Part shown: positions 15,412 to 22,924 of the stretch, piece after piece
Layout of the letters: each line of letters begins with the position of its first letter
How positions within the stretch are numbered: the first letter of the stretch is position 1
Source of the DNA: Lachnospiraceae bacterium
Lineage (GTDB): Bacteria; Bacillota; Clostridia; Lachnospirales; Lachnospiraceae
Direction of reading: 5' to 3'
DNA: 26,759 bases
Assembly (NCBI GenBank): GCA_016294075.1
Contig: JAEDCQ010000023.1
Location: forward strand, 1 to 26,759
Program-made: the position numbers and the translations under genes
Notes under the pieces: generated by a model
Database searches by the model: none
What the model was told of the DNA's origin: nothing
Seen by the model: only the letters and a program-made list of their open reading frames with translations

Positions 15412-15696
15412 TTATCTGTTCAACCTTAATATAAGATGATGGAAAAATGCAATAGCTCTATACTCAGGAATCTGCGCTACTTTCATTTCTAGCTGCATCA
15501 TCTTATCAAGCATTTTCCAGCATTTCCTCTGATGGCTCTATGGCAATCACATCGTTATTCTTTGCAAAATAATTGGCTGTTATTCCTTCGCCGCTTCCAA
15601 AATCCAGTATTTTTTCCCTTCTATATTGCCAAGCTGTTGCCATACAATTTTCTTAAATATTCTCTCCCACGCCGGAAGTTCTGTAATACTATGCAT
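15412..15696 (-). pseudogene. Class I methyltransferase pseudogene (frameshift plus internal deletion)
   Basis: A start with an upstream AGAGGA box (ATG 15694-15696) reads MHSITELPAWERIFKKIVWQ... and runs into TAA at 15580-15582. One base out of frame, the next segment reads ILDFGSGEGITANYFAK and VIAIEPSEEMLENA, the SAM-binding core of a small methyltransferase. The shift lies in an A6 run (complement of 15610-15615) where seven A would restore the frame. Right after this, in another frame, comes KMMQLEMKVAQIPEYRAIAF followed by FHHLILRLNR and a stop. From memory this matches the C-terminus of the same family (about 250 residues). About 130 central residues are therefore missing. The gene is dead. 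The 15697-15853 stretch upstream holds nothing recognised. Confidence 0.7.
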
Positions 15697-15853
15697 ATTT
15701 TTCAATCCTCTAATTTCCTTTTCATCAAATCTATCTTTTCTCCAGCCTGCATATCCTCTTACCAGATAGCCACTTTTTCGATATAGCCTTTAAGCATACG
15801 GATTCTCTGTGAAAACACAATATGCCTCTCAAAGTGCCTAAACTCAAGGTTTT

Positions 15854-17092
15854 TTACATATCTTTCCTTTGGAGTAATGTCACGCACTCCACATGCCTTG
15901 TAAAACAGAACATCTCTACAGGTTGAATTTTCTCAACCTTGTATCCCTTTTTTGTAAGATACTTCAAATCCCTTGCAAGAGTCGTAGGGTCACAAGATAC
16001 ATATACTACTTTTTGGGGTGCAAGTAATGCAACACAGTCCAAAAACTTCTCGGTAGAACCGCTTCTCGGTGGGTCCATAAAAATGACGTCACATTTTGCT
16101 TTTAGTGCTGCCATCTCTACAATAAAATCACTGGCATCTTTGTTATAAAAGCGAATGTTTTTGATTCCGTTTCTTTTGGCATTTGCAATTGCGTCTTTCA
16201 CTGCATCCCTGTTTAATTCCACACCGATAACTTCCTTTGCTTTGGAAGCAGCCGTCATGCCGATTGTACCGATACCGCAGTAAGCATCCAAAACCACTTC
16301 TTTTCCGGTAAGTCCTGCATAATCCACGGCTGTCCGGTACAGTTTTTCCGTCTGTATTGGATTAACCTGATAAAAGGATTTCGGTGAAATACGATATGTC
16401 AATCCGCATAATGTATCCTCAATATAGCCCATACCGTAAAGAACAATTTCACGTTCTCCCAAGACCATGCTTGTCCTTCTATCGTTTACATTGAGTACGA
16501 TGGACGTAATTTCAGGGTGTGCCGCACGCAGTGCTTTTACAAAATGATTCTTGGCAGGCAGTATTGGCGAAGACAATACCAATACAACCAAAATCTGTCC
16601 GCTCACATGTCCTGTACGGATCAATACATGACGAAACAATCCATATCCGGTATCCTCATTATATACCTTCAGTTTAAAGTTCTTTATCAGCTTACGAATG
16701 GTAAGAATAATGGCATCCGCTCGCTGATCCTCAATCATACAAGAATCCACATTTACGACACGGTGGGAATTTTTCTCATACACACCGGAAATAATATTTC
16801 CCTTACGGTCACGGTTAAAAACAGCATGTACCTTGTTACGGTAATAAAACGGCTCCTCCATTCCGATAATAGGATACAGCTTTGAAAAGCCGCCCAGCAG
16901 CTTCTGTATCTCCTTCTGCTTTTCGGCAAGCTGTTTCTCATATGGAATCCCCTGATAATCGCAGCCACCGCATTTCAATGCGTAAGGACACGCCTCAGTC
17001 TTTGTCGCATTATTACCGGTCTTGTTTAAACTCTTATTTTCAGACTTGCCCTTCCCTCTATTTAATTCTTGCATACTTCTCTTTTTCTGCAT
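15854..17092 (-). CDS. rlmD: 23S rRNA (uracil-C5)-methyltransferase, RlmD/RlmCD family
   Basis: The 412-residue protein has the [4Fe-4S] ligands C35, C41 and C44 (CPYALKCGGC) and C118 in VDSCMIED, the RumA/RlmD pattern. It then has the SAM-binding VLDAYCGIGTIG, MDPPRSG, and the catalytic Cys in YVSCDPTTLARDL with the general base Glu in RHVECVTLL. It methylates C5 of a specific uridine in 23S rRNA; in Firmicutes one enzyme (RlmCD) can modify two sites, and which applies here is unknown. The N-terminal 30 residues are a Lys/Asn-rich tail, and no clear TRAM domain is present. The start at ATG 17090-17092 has AAAGGG 8 bases upstream. It follows the DEAD-box helicase by 29 bases, so the two are probably cotranscribed. 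Confidence 0.88.
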   Translation of the reverse strand: MQKKRSMQELNRGKGKSENKSLNKTGNNATKTEACPYALKCGGCDYQGIPYEKQLAEKQKEIQKLLGGFSKLYPIIGMEEPFYYRNKVHAVFNRDRKGNIISGVYEKNSHRVVNVDSCMIEDQRADAIILTIRKLIKNFKLKVYNEDTGYGLFRHVLIRTGHVSGQILVVLVLSSPILPAKNHFVKALRAAHPEITSIVLNVNDRRTSMVLGEREIVLYGMGYIEDTLCGLTYRISPKSFYQVNPIQTEKLYRTAVDYAGLTGKEVVLDAYCGIGTIGMTAASKAKEVIGVELNRDAVKDAIANAKRNGIKNIRFYNKDASDFIVEMAALKAKCDVIFMDPPRSGSTEKFLDCVALLAPQKVVYVSCDPTTLARDLKYLTKKGYKVEKIQPVEMFCFTRHVECVTLLQRKDM

Positions 17093-17121
17093 ACCTGATA
17101 CCCTTTTGATAAGTTGCTTCG

Positions 17122-18594
17122 TTAGAATTTAAATCTCTTTGAATACTCTTTCATGGAAATCTTATTTTCGGGTTTCTTACTTCGTCTACTGTCACGATTA
17201 TTACGATACTTGTCTACCCGCTCTCTGCGGTTTCGGCGTTCCTCAATTTTCAGACGTTTACGCTCTGCGAAATAATCTTCCGTCGGAATATCTTTTGCGT
17301 CCTCACCCATCCGTTGTTTTAAAAAAGCCGCACAAAGCTCCATTGCGGTACAGTCCTCTTCGTTGAGCTTTGCTTCAATAATCGGAAGCATTTTCGATAA
17401 ATCCTGTTCCTTTAAAACAGTAAGAATCTCATTCAATATCTTTTCGGATTTTGCAGCAGTAACATCTGCACCTGACGGAACTCTTCTTGCTTTAATTCTG
17501 GTATTACATGTTCGCTCAATTTCACGGATTTTATAGATTTCTCTTCCGACCACGAGCGTAAAGGAGCGTCCGCTTCTGCCGGCGCGGCCTGTACGTCCGA
17601 TACGATGTACATAGTATTCGATATCCTGGGGTACATCATAGTTAATAACGGCTTCTACATCATCTACATCTATTCCTCTTGCCGCTACATCCGTAGCAAT
17701 CAAAATTTCTGTTGTACCGTTACGGAATCCGTTCATAACTTTATCACGCTGTGCCTGGGAAAGATCACCATGAAGACCTTCCGCGAAATAACCTCTGCCC
17801 TTTAATTTTTCGGCTAATTCATCTACCATTTTCTTGGTATTACAGAAAATAAGAGTCTGTCTCGGATTATAGTAATCTAACAGTCTTGCCGTTACTTCTT
17901 CTTTATTCTCACGCTTCACTTCATAATAATATTGCTTTACCAAAGGAACCGTAAGCTCTTTTTTCTGTATCTGAATATATTTTGCATTCGGCTTCTGATA
18001 CCTCGACGTAATATCTAAAATTGCCTGTGGCATGGTAGCCGAAAATAATACTGTCTGATGCTCGGTATTTACACCCTCCAATATGGTTTCTATATCCTCC
18101 CTGAAGCCCATGTTAAGCATTTCATCGGCTTCATCCAATACCATAAGCCTAATATTTTTCAGCTTTAACGTATGACGACGCATATGGTCCATAACCCTTC
18201 CGGGTGTACCGACCACAATCTGAACATTTCCCGCCAAAGAGCGGATTTGTCTGTTTATATCCTGTCCTCCGTAAATCGGCAGCACCTTAATTCCATGCAT
18301 ATATTTTGCATATTTTCGGATTTCATCCGCAGCCTGTATGGCAAGCTCTCTTGTCGGACATAAAACAATACACTGGACTCCTTTTTTATCAGAGTCTGTC
18401 ATCTGCAGTGCAGGAATACCAAAAGCGGCTGTTTTTCCTGTCCCTGTCTGTGCCTGTCCTATAATATCTTCTCCGCTTAAAACTGCCGGGATTGCCTCCT
18501 TTTGAATTGGTGACATGGATTCAAAGCCCATTTCCTTTACGGCCCTGATAATTCTTTCGTCAAGACCGGAATCTTCAAATCGAATTGTTTCCAT
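17122..18594 (-). CDS. DEAD-box ATP-dependent RNA helicase (CshA/DeaD-like)
   Basis: The 490-residue helicase shows all core motifs in order: Q-motif region (about 6-31), motif I AQTGTGKT (48-55), PTRELA, GTPGR, DEAD (154-157), SAT (185-187), then in domain 2 IFCNTKK, ATDVAARGIDVD and HRIGRTGRAGR. After the core (about residue 370) comes a helical region and a basic tail rich in Arg/Lys (RRNRRERVDKYRNNRDSRRS), suited to RNA binding. It probably acts in ribosome assembly or RNA decay. The start has GGAGGAAG just upstream. Together with the RlmD-type gene 29 bases downstream it forms an rRNA-maturation pair. The promoter may share a -35 region with the divergent tRNA gene. Confidence 0.93.
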   Translation of the reverse strand: METIRFEDSGLDERIIRAVKEMGFESMSPIQKEAIPAVLSGEDIIGQAQTGTGKTAAFGIPALQMTDSDKKGVQCIVLCPTRELAIQAADEIRKYAKYMHGIKVLPIYGGQDINRQIRSLAGNVQIVVGTPGRVMDHMRRHTLKLKNIRLMVLDEADEMLNMGFREDIETILEGVNTEHQTVLFSATMPQAILDITSRYQKPNAKYIQIQKKELTVPLVKQYYYEVKRENKEEVTARLLDYYNPRQTLIFCNTKKMVDELAEKLKGRGYFAEGLHGDLSQAQRDKVMNGFRNGTTEILIATDVAARGIDVDDVEAVINYDVPQDIEYYVHRIGRTGRAGRSGRSFTLVVGREIYKIREIERTCNTRIKARRVPSGADVTAAKSEKILNEILTVLKEQDLSKMLPIIEAKLNEEDCTAMELCAAFLKQRMGEDAKDIPTEDYFAERKRLKIEERRNRRERVDKYRNNRDSRRSKKPENKISMKEYSKRFKF

Positions 18595-18607
18595 TCTTCC
18601 TCCATAT

Positions 18608-18637
18608 TTATCAAATCTTTCAAATACTACTTGACAA
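18608..18637 (-). promoter_or_regulatory. Possible promoter of the helicase gene
   Basis: TTGTCA (complement of 18632-18637), an 18-base spacer and TGATAA (complement of 18608-18613) precede the helicase start. The -35 lies in the palindrome CTTGACAAG, which also supplies the -35 box of the divergent tRNA promoter. Confidence 0.4.
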
Positions 18638-18660
18638 GATTTATAGATTAATAGTAATAT
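18631..18660 (+). promoter_or_regulatory. Promoter of the tRNA gene
   Basis: TTGACA (18631-18636, perfect consensus), an 18-base spacer and TAATAT (18655-18660) lie 12 bases before the first base of the tRNA. Confidence 0.75.
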
Positions 18661-18672
18661 ATCATTTGTCGT

Positions 18673-18745
18673 CGGGATGTGGCTCAGGTGGTAGAGCGCT
18701 ACTTTAGGGAAGTAGAGGTCGCAAGTTCAAGTCTTGTCATTCCGA
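18673..18745 (+). tRNA. tRNA-Pro, anticodon AGG
   Basis: The sequence folds as a full cloverleaf. The acceptor stem is CGGGATG/CATTCCG (one G-U), the D-arm GCTC-AGGTGGTA-GAGC, the anticodon arm CTACT-TTAGGGA-AGTAG, the variable loop AGGTC, and the T-arm GCAAG-TTCAAGT-CTTGT with discriminator A. The loop TTAGGGA places AGG at 34-36, which reads the proline codon CCU, and G37 fits tRNA-Pro. The CCA end is not encoded. It has its own promoter and terminator and lies on the opposite strand to its neighbours. A34 would normally be deaminated to inosine by TadA. Confidence 0.92.
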
Positions 18746-18750
18746 TTAAA

Positions 18751-18781
18751 AACCCGAAAGATTTTCTCTTTCGGGTTTTTT
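18751..18781 (+). terminator. Terminator of the tRNA gene
   Basis: A perfect 11-base stem AACCCGAAAGA (18751-18761) and TCTTTCGGGTT (18767-18777) with a 5-base loop is followed by TTTTTT. The A-run on the other side could also let it end the minus-strand unit finishing at 18792. Confidence 0.9.
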
Positions 18782-18791
18782 CATAATTAGT

Positions 18792-19352
18792 CTACTCAAT
18801 TCCCAATTTCTTATTAATATCTTCTGCTATATATTGAACATCTGTCATATATTCCAGCTTTTCTTCCATTATGCCTGCATATTTTTCTTGCTCTTCCAAA
18901 TTTCTGTGTTCAACGGCAACACGATATAAGGAAGCCGCTTCAAAATATTCGGCAATCGCATAACATTGTTCCAGACCTGCGGAAGTATTCACCCCGTTAA
19001 AACGATTATCCCATGCTTGTGACGGTAGAGTAGAATATCTTCCCTCTGTAATCTCATACCAGAAGTCTTTCTCATTTCTTTCCCAATGATAATGCATGGA
19101 ACGGTTTTCCGCAATTACAGCAAACATAAGCATAACAAAAATAATACTTAATATAACAAGCAGGGCATTTGCTACCCACTCCTTTATTGCATTATTCTTT
19201 TCAGGTTCCCCTGCATACATATCCGTATTTGTTTCCTGATAGGAAGGATTAAAATATTCCTGTTCAATCGATGCTTCATTTGTGTTTTCGCCATGCTCTT
19301 TATCAGCGTTTTTCTGTAGATTCCGGGGTCTTTCATAATATATTTTATTCAT
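18792..19352 (-). CDS. Single-TM protein, third gene of the zinc-ribbon cassette
   Basis: The 186-residue protein has a charged, Asn/Glu-rich cytoplasmic N-terminus (1-55), one TM segment (about 61-82, ANALLVILSIIFVMLMFAVI) and an acidic helical outer domain of about 100 residues containing AYFEAASLYRV-like repeat-forming helices (AIAEYFEAASLYRVAVEHRN). It lacks the zinc ribbon of its two upstream neighbours but shares their layout. It overlaps the preceding gene by 8 bases (ATGAATAA), which points to translational coupling. An AGGAGG box lies 12 bases upstream inside that gene. The family is not recognised and no enzymatic motif is visible. The tRNA terminator immediately after it probably ends this transcript. 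Confidence 0.85.
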   Translation of the reverse strand: MNKIYYERPRNLQKNADKEHGENTNEASIEQEYFNPSYQETNTDMYAGEPEKNNAIKEWVANALLVILSIIFVMLMFAVIAENRSMHYHWERNEKDFWYEITEGRYSTLPSQAWDNRFNGVNTSAGLEQCYAIAEYFEAASLYRVAVEHRNLEEQEKYAGIMEEKLEYMTDVQYIAEDINKKLGIE

Positions 19353-20091
19353 ACTGTTTCAACCCCTCCTCTAATAATATCTGACGCCTTGCCTTGGATA
19401 AGGACGGGAATGCTTCCATCTCCTCATCCGAAATCCCAAAATATGTTTGAATAATATCCTCTAATTGAGCAACCAAATCATCCATACACTCCTGATGCTG
19501 CGGTTTATACTGCTCTTGATCGGAATACTCACGCGGTTTACAATATTTATAAACATAATCAAACTGTTCGGATATGAATTCCAGCCTATCCTCAAAGGTA
19601 TAATATTCGGTTTCTTTTTCTGTTACAATCTGCATTATGTATTCATAGATATAGGAATAACTGTTACACATCTGTACAACCGAATCATATTCCTTCAGCC
19701 TGTCACTATAATACAATTTATTAACATTGTAATATTGTGAAAGTGCAATATATTGCCTGTTTTTTTCCAACTCATTCAATTTTGCTGCATGTGTTTTATA
19801 GTTTGCTTCTATTTTCCTTGCCTGAAAAAAACGCTCAACCTCATAAGAATTTGTAATAAAAAACAGCATCGCAATATTAACAGCAACTAAAACTGCAATT
19901 AATGTAATCTTAACCGCCCAATAATGCAGTTGTTTGGATGTCCGCATAACATCCACTTTCGTCCGGTTAAATTCTCTGGTAAAATGCTTCATTTCACGGC
20001 GATGCTTTGCTGCAAAAGGATTCGTCTCTCCGCAAAACGAACATTTCTCGTCATCAATTGTTAAGTTTGAGCCACAATTTGGACATTTCAT
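19345..20091 (-). CDS. Zinc-ribbon, single-TM protein of unknown function
   Basis: The 248-residue protein starts with a zinc ribbon, C3PNC6...C17SFC20. A basic linker (residues 25-55, RREMKHFTREFNRTK), one TM segment (about 57-80, WAVKITLIAVLVAVNIAMLFFIT) and a long helical domain rich in Tyr, Glu and Gln (85-248) follow. Topology is predicted as zinc ribbon inside, helical domain outside. GAGGAG precedes the start at 8 bases. It is the middle gene of three with the same architecture; upstream 20112-20909 also has the ribbon, and downstream 18792-19352 does not. Such zinc-ribbon/TM proteins are common but uncharacterised in Lachnospiraceae. No function is assigned. Confidence 0.88.
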   Translation of the reverse strand: MKCPNCGSNLTIDDEKCSFCGETNPFAAKHRREMKHFTREFNRTKVDVMRTSKQLHYWAVKITLIAVLVAVNIAMLFFITNSYEVERFFQARKIEANYKTHAAKLNELEKNRQYIALSQYYNVNKLYYSDRLKEYDSVVQMCNSYSYIYEYIMQIVTEKETEYYTFEDRLEFISEQFDYVYKYCKPREYSDQEQYKPQHQECMDDLVAQLEDIIQTYFGISDEEMEAFPSLSKARRQILLEEGLKQYE

Positions 20092-20111
20092 ATTCCCTGC
20101 TCCTCTTTTGG

Positions 20112-20909
20112 TTATTCAAATCTTTTTCTAATTTTTCGTGCATAAGAATAACACGTTTTGGCATCAATGGAATGATACTCTTCTGCTTTTCCATATAACT
20201 CATCCGCTTCTATATCCGTAAATTTCAAACGATTATAAAAAACTTCGTCTGTATACTCCCGATACTCATCGACCATTGCAACTTCCTCTTCTGTAAAGGT
20301 CTGATAATCATTCACATACATCCGGTAATGAAACCACATACAATAATAAACAATATTTTCTGCCTGAAATTTTGACAGGGATTCACCCGAATCAAGAATA
20401 CTAACATAATATTTTACATTCTCAAAACGTCTGTAGGCATATAGGAAATCAGAATGTTCCCAATTATAAATAGTATGATTCGTTCCTTCCTTATCATTTA
20501 TTTCATAAAGTTCTTCTTCAAATTTTAAAAGACCTTCCCAATCCCTTTCTTCATACATCTTATCTAAAACCGGATAGTTTTCACGTTCCCAAAGCATTTC
20601 TGTTTTTGCATCATAATTATCCTCGGAAAACAGCATTGCCTCAAACGCATAATGCAGTCCAAAAAGGACCGCAAGTATCGTTGCTGCAATCAATACGGTA
20701 ATAATAATGATTTTACTGCTTTTTGACATGGATTTCTTCAAATCCTGTTTTTGCAGTTGCGGAATCTGAGTTAATTCTTCTTCCTTCTTTTGTACATCAC
20801 GCATAAATTTGTCTTCTGCGCCTTCCATATTAATAAATCCGCAGAATGGACATGCGGGTTCATTTTCATATATGGAAGCACCACAGTTCGGACATATTAC
20901 CTTATCCAT
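20112..20909 (-). CDS. Zinc-ribbon, single-TM protein of unknown function
   Basis: The 265-residue protein carries an N-terminal zinc ribbon, C6PNC9...C20PFC23. A charged coiled linker (30-62, EDKFMRDVQKKEEELTQIPQ), one TM segment (about 66-88, KIIIITVLIAATILAVLFGL) and an acidic, Tyr- and Glu-rich helical domain (90-265) follow; the tail turns basic (YARKIRKRFE). It is the first gene of the three-member set. It starts 17 bases after the D-lactate dehydrogenase stop with GAGGAT upstream, so it may share that transcript. The outer domain has helix pairs resembling TPR-like repeats, but no repeat consensus can be confirmed by eye. Confidence 0.88.
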   Translation of the reverse strand: MDKVICPNCGASIYENEPACPFCGFINMEGAEDKFMRDVQKKEEELTQIPQLQKQDLKKSMSKSSKIIIITVLIAATILAVLFGLHYAFEAMLFSEDNYDAKTEMLWERENYPVLDKMYEERDWEGLLKFEEELYEINDKEGTNHTIYNWEHSDFLYAYRRFENVKYYVSILDSGESLSKFQAENIVYYCMWFHYRMYVNDYQTFTEEEVAMVDEYREYTDEVFYNRLKFTDIEADELYGKAEEYHSIDAKTCYSYARKIRKRFE

Positions 20910-20926
20910 GAGATATCCTCGTTTCT

Positions 20927-21919
20927 TTATCCGTTATAGGTGTATTGTACCTCATTAACCAATGAACTGCCTGCAAAAAAGGCATCCATATTCTCAAAAG
21001 TGACTTTTGCAATATTAGACAGTGCTTCTTCTGTTAAAAAAGCCTGATGGGAAGTAATGATTACATTCGGCATCGCAGATAATAATGCAAGTGTTGCATC
21101 CGTAATTCCTTTCTCGGAATGGTCCTCAAAAAAGAATTCTGCTTCCTCTTCATAAACATCCAGACCGGCTCCACCAATTCTTCTTTCCCTCAGTGCATCC
21201 AACAATGCACGGCTGTCAATCAATCCTCCTCTGGATGTATTAATAATATAACAATGCTCCTTCATCTTGGAAATCGCATCTTCATCAATGATATGATTTG
21301 TCTGCTCCGTTAACGGACAATGAAGTGAAATCACATCACTATCCCTGAATAGAGTATCTAAATCTACATATTCATAACCCAGTGAATTATTGGGAAAAAT
21401 ATCATACGCTAGTACACGCATACCAAAGCCCCTGCAAATATTTACAAAAACCTGACCAATTTTACCGGTTCCGATAACACCTACTGTCTTCCCATATAAA
21501 TCCATACCCGTTAGTCCATTAATGTTAAAGTTATATTCCCTTGTACGATTATAAGCCTTGTGAAGCTTACGGTTTAATGTCAAAAGTAAACCCATCGCAA
21601 ATTCAGCAACCGCATAGGGAGAATAAGCAGGAACGCGGGCAATTTTCAGTTTTCCGGACGCCGCCTTTATATCTACATTACTGTATCCAGCACAGCGCAT
21701 TGCAAGCAGTTTGACACCGTTTTCACACATCTGCTCTACCACTTCTTTATCAATATCGTCATTCACAAAGGCGCACACCACATCATAGCCCTTTGTTAAA
21801 GAAACCGTATCCGTTGTCAGCTTTCCTTCAAAATAATGAATCTCATACCGATCGTCATTCAATCTGTCAAACCAGATTTTATCATATGGTTTCGTGTCAA
21901 ACATTGCTACTTTTTTCAT
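20927..21919 (-). CDS. ldhA: D-lactate dehydrogenase (D-2-hydroxyacid dehydrogenase)
   Basis: The 330-residue enzyme belongs to the D-isomer 2-hydroxyacid dehydrogenase family. NAD-binding VIGTGKIGQ (GxGxxG at 150-155) is followed by an acidic residue in YDIFP, which favours NAD over NADP. INTSRGGLID holds the catalytic Arg (230), GLDVYEEE the Glu, and ITSHQAF the catalytic His (291). The N-terminal MKKVAMFDTKPYDK and PAYSPYAVAEFA segments resemble the E. coli LdhA type, so reduction of pyruvate to D-lactate is the most likely reaction. The start is preceded by GGAAGG at 8 bases. It lies 26 bases downstream of the nucleotidyltransferase gene and 17 bases upstream of the zinc-ribbon cassette, in one co-oriented run. 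Confidence 0.88.
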   Translation of the reverse strand: MKKVAMFDTKPYDKIWFDRLNDDRYEIHYFEGKLTTDTVSLTKGYDVVCAFVNDDIDKEVVEQMCENGVKLLAMRCAGYSNVDIKAASGKLKIARVPAYSPYAVAEFAMGLLLTLNRKLHKAYNRTREYNFNINGLTGMDLYGKTVGVIGTGKIGQVFVNICRGFGMRVLAYDIFPNNSLGYEYVDLDTLFRDSDVISLHCPLTEQTNHIIDEDAISKMKEHCYIINTSRGGLIDSRALLDALRERRIGGAGLDVYEEEAEFFFEDHSEKGITDATLALLSAMPNVIITSHQAFLTEEALSNIAKVTFENMDAFFAGSSLVNEVQYTYNG

Positions 21920-21945
21920 TTCAATGACCTTCCTTGCTTATTCTG

Positions 21946-22866
21946 TCATTTCCACAGGATGTCCGGATATAAACCTTCTTTTTTTAGCTTTCCGATTGCT
22001 TCCATAACCTGTGGCTTATCCTCTTTGTATGTAACGCCATGCCATACATCCGGTGTCTTTAATACTTCAACCGTTGCTTTTCCCTCCTGCAGCAATTCAT
22101 CCACAACAAAAGGCAGGAAATATTCCGCTTTTTCCGGGTTCTTCGGCAATTCTTCCCTCAAAAAGGTTACAAAATGGGTTCCCAATTCCGTCATAATACT
22201 GTTTGTAAATCCCCACATATTCATGGAGACAAGCGATTCTTCCGGAAGCTTTACCCAGCTTTTTCCGTCATCTTCCGTATATTCCGCATCTTCTCCATGC
22301 TTTTCAATACGTGTACGCTCATTAATCGTTACAAGCTTATTATTATCGTCAATTTCACATACTCCACGTGCCACATGTCCGTTCTCTGTCAAGGTATTGT
22401 GAAGCTTATATCCTACCATTGCATAACGATACTTATCATCATCCGCAATTGTAGTTAATTGACGGAAAATTGCTTCAAATGCATATCTTCCATAAAAATC
22501 GTCTGCATTGATTACGGCAAACGGACCTTTTACCACATCTTTTGCACATAATATAGCATGCCCCGTTCCAAAGGGTTTTACTCTTCCGTCCGGCACGGAA
22601 AACCCTTCCGGCAGCTTATCAAGCTCCTGATATACATATTCTACTTCTACATATTTTGAGATACGCTCTCCGATTGACTTTTTAAATTCTTCTTCAATCT
22701 GGTGCTTAATTACAAAAACGATTTTCTCAAATCCGGCCTTAACCGCATCATAAATACTGAAATCAATGATAATATTTCCCTGTTCATCCACAGGATCAAT
22801 TTGTTTTAATCCTCCGTAACGGCTTCCCATTCCCGCCGCCATAATTACTAATACCGGTTTTTCCAT
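21946..22866 (-). CDS. Sugar-phosphate nucleotidyltransferase-like protein
   Basis: The 306-residue protein opens MEKPVLVIMAAGMGSRYGG with the GxGxR-like nucleotide-binding signature of the NTP_transferase (Rossmann-type) superfamily. It has INADDFYG, where the Asp residues bind metal, and NMWGFTN later in the fold. Family members activate sugar phosphates with UTP, GTP or CTP; the actual substrate cannot be told. A longer frame starts 17 codons upstream at 22917, but the AAAGGAG box lies between the two and is spaced 7 bases from ATG 22864-22866, so the shorter start is chosen. It is the first gene of the co-oriented run towards 18792. A hairpin (22895-22919) separates it from cardiolipin synthase. 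Confidence 0.85.
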   Translation of the reverse strand: MEKPVLVIMAAGMGSRYGGLKQIDPVDEQGNIIIDFSIYDAVKAGFEKIVFVIKHQIEEEFKKSIGERISKYVEVEYVYQELDKLPEGFSVPDGRVKPFGTGHAILCAKDVVKGPFAVINADDFYGRYAFEAIFRQLTTIADDDKYRYAMVGYKLHNTLTENGHVARGVCEIDDNNKLVTINERTRIEKHGEDAEYTEDDGKSWVKLPEESLVSMNMWGFTNSIMTELGTHFVTFLREELPKNPEKAEYFLPFVVDELLQEGKATVEVLKTPDVWHGVTYKEDKPQVMEAIGKLKKEGLYPDILWK

Positions 22867-22894
22867 GAGTGTGCTCCTTTTTTTATTAACATAA

Positions 22895-22919
22895 GGATGT
22901 CTCTCAAAGCGTGACATCC
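22895..22919. terminator. Hairpin between cardiolipin synthase and nucleotidyltransferase genes
   Basis: GGATGTC (22895-22901) pairs perfectly with GACATCC (22913-22919). It lies 6 bases past the cardiolipin synthase stop. On the minus strand only a weak T-tract follows (TTATGTT), so it may be a leaky terminator or an mRNA-stabilising structure. Confidence 0.45.
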
Positions 22920-22924
22920 GTTGT

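Noticed and set aside
15532..15786. Plus-strand ORF over the second methyltransferase remnant
   Set aside because: Its composition is that of a shadow frame, and the minus strand carries recognisable methyltransferase pieces.
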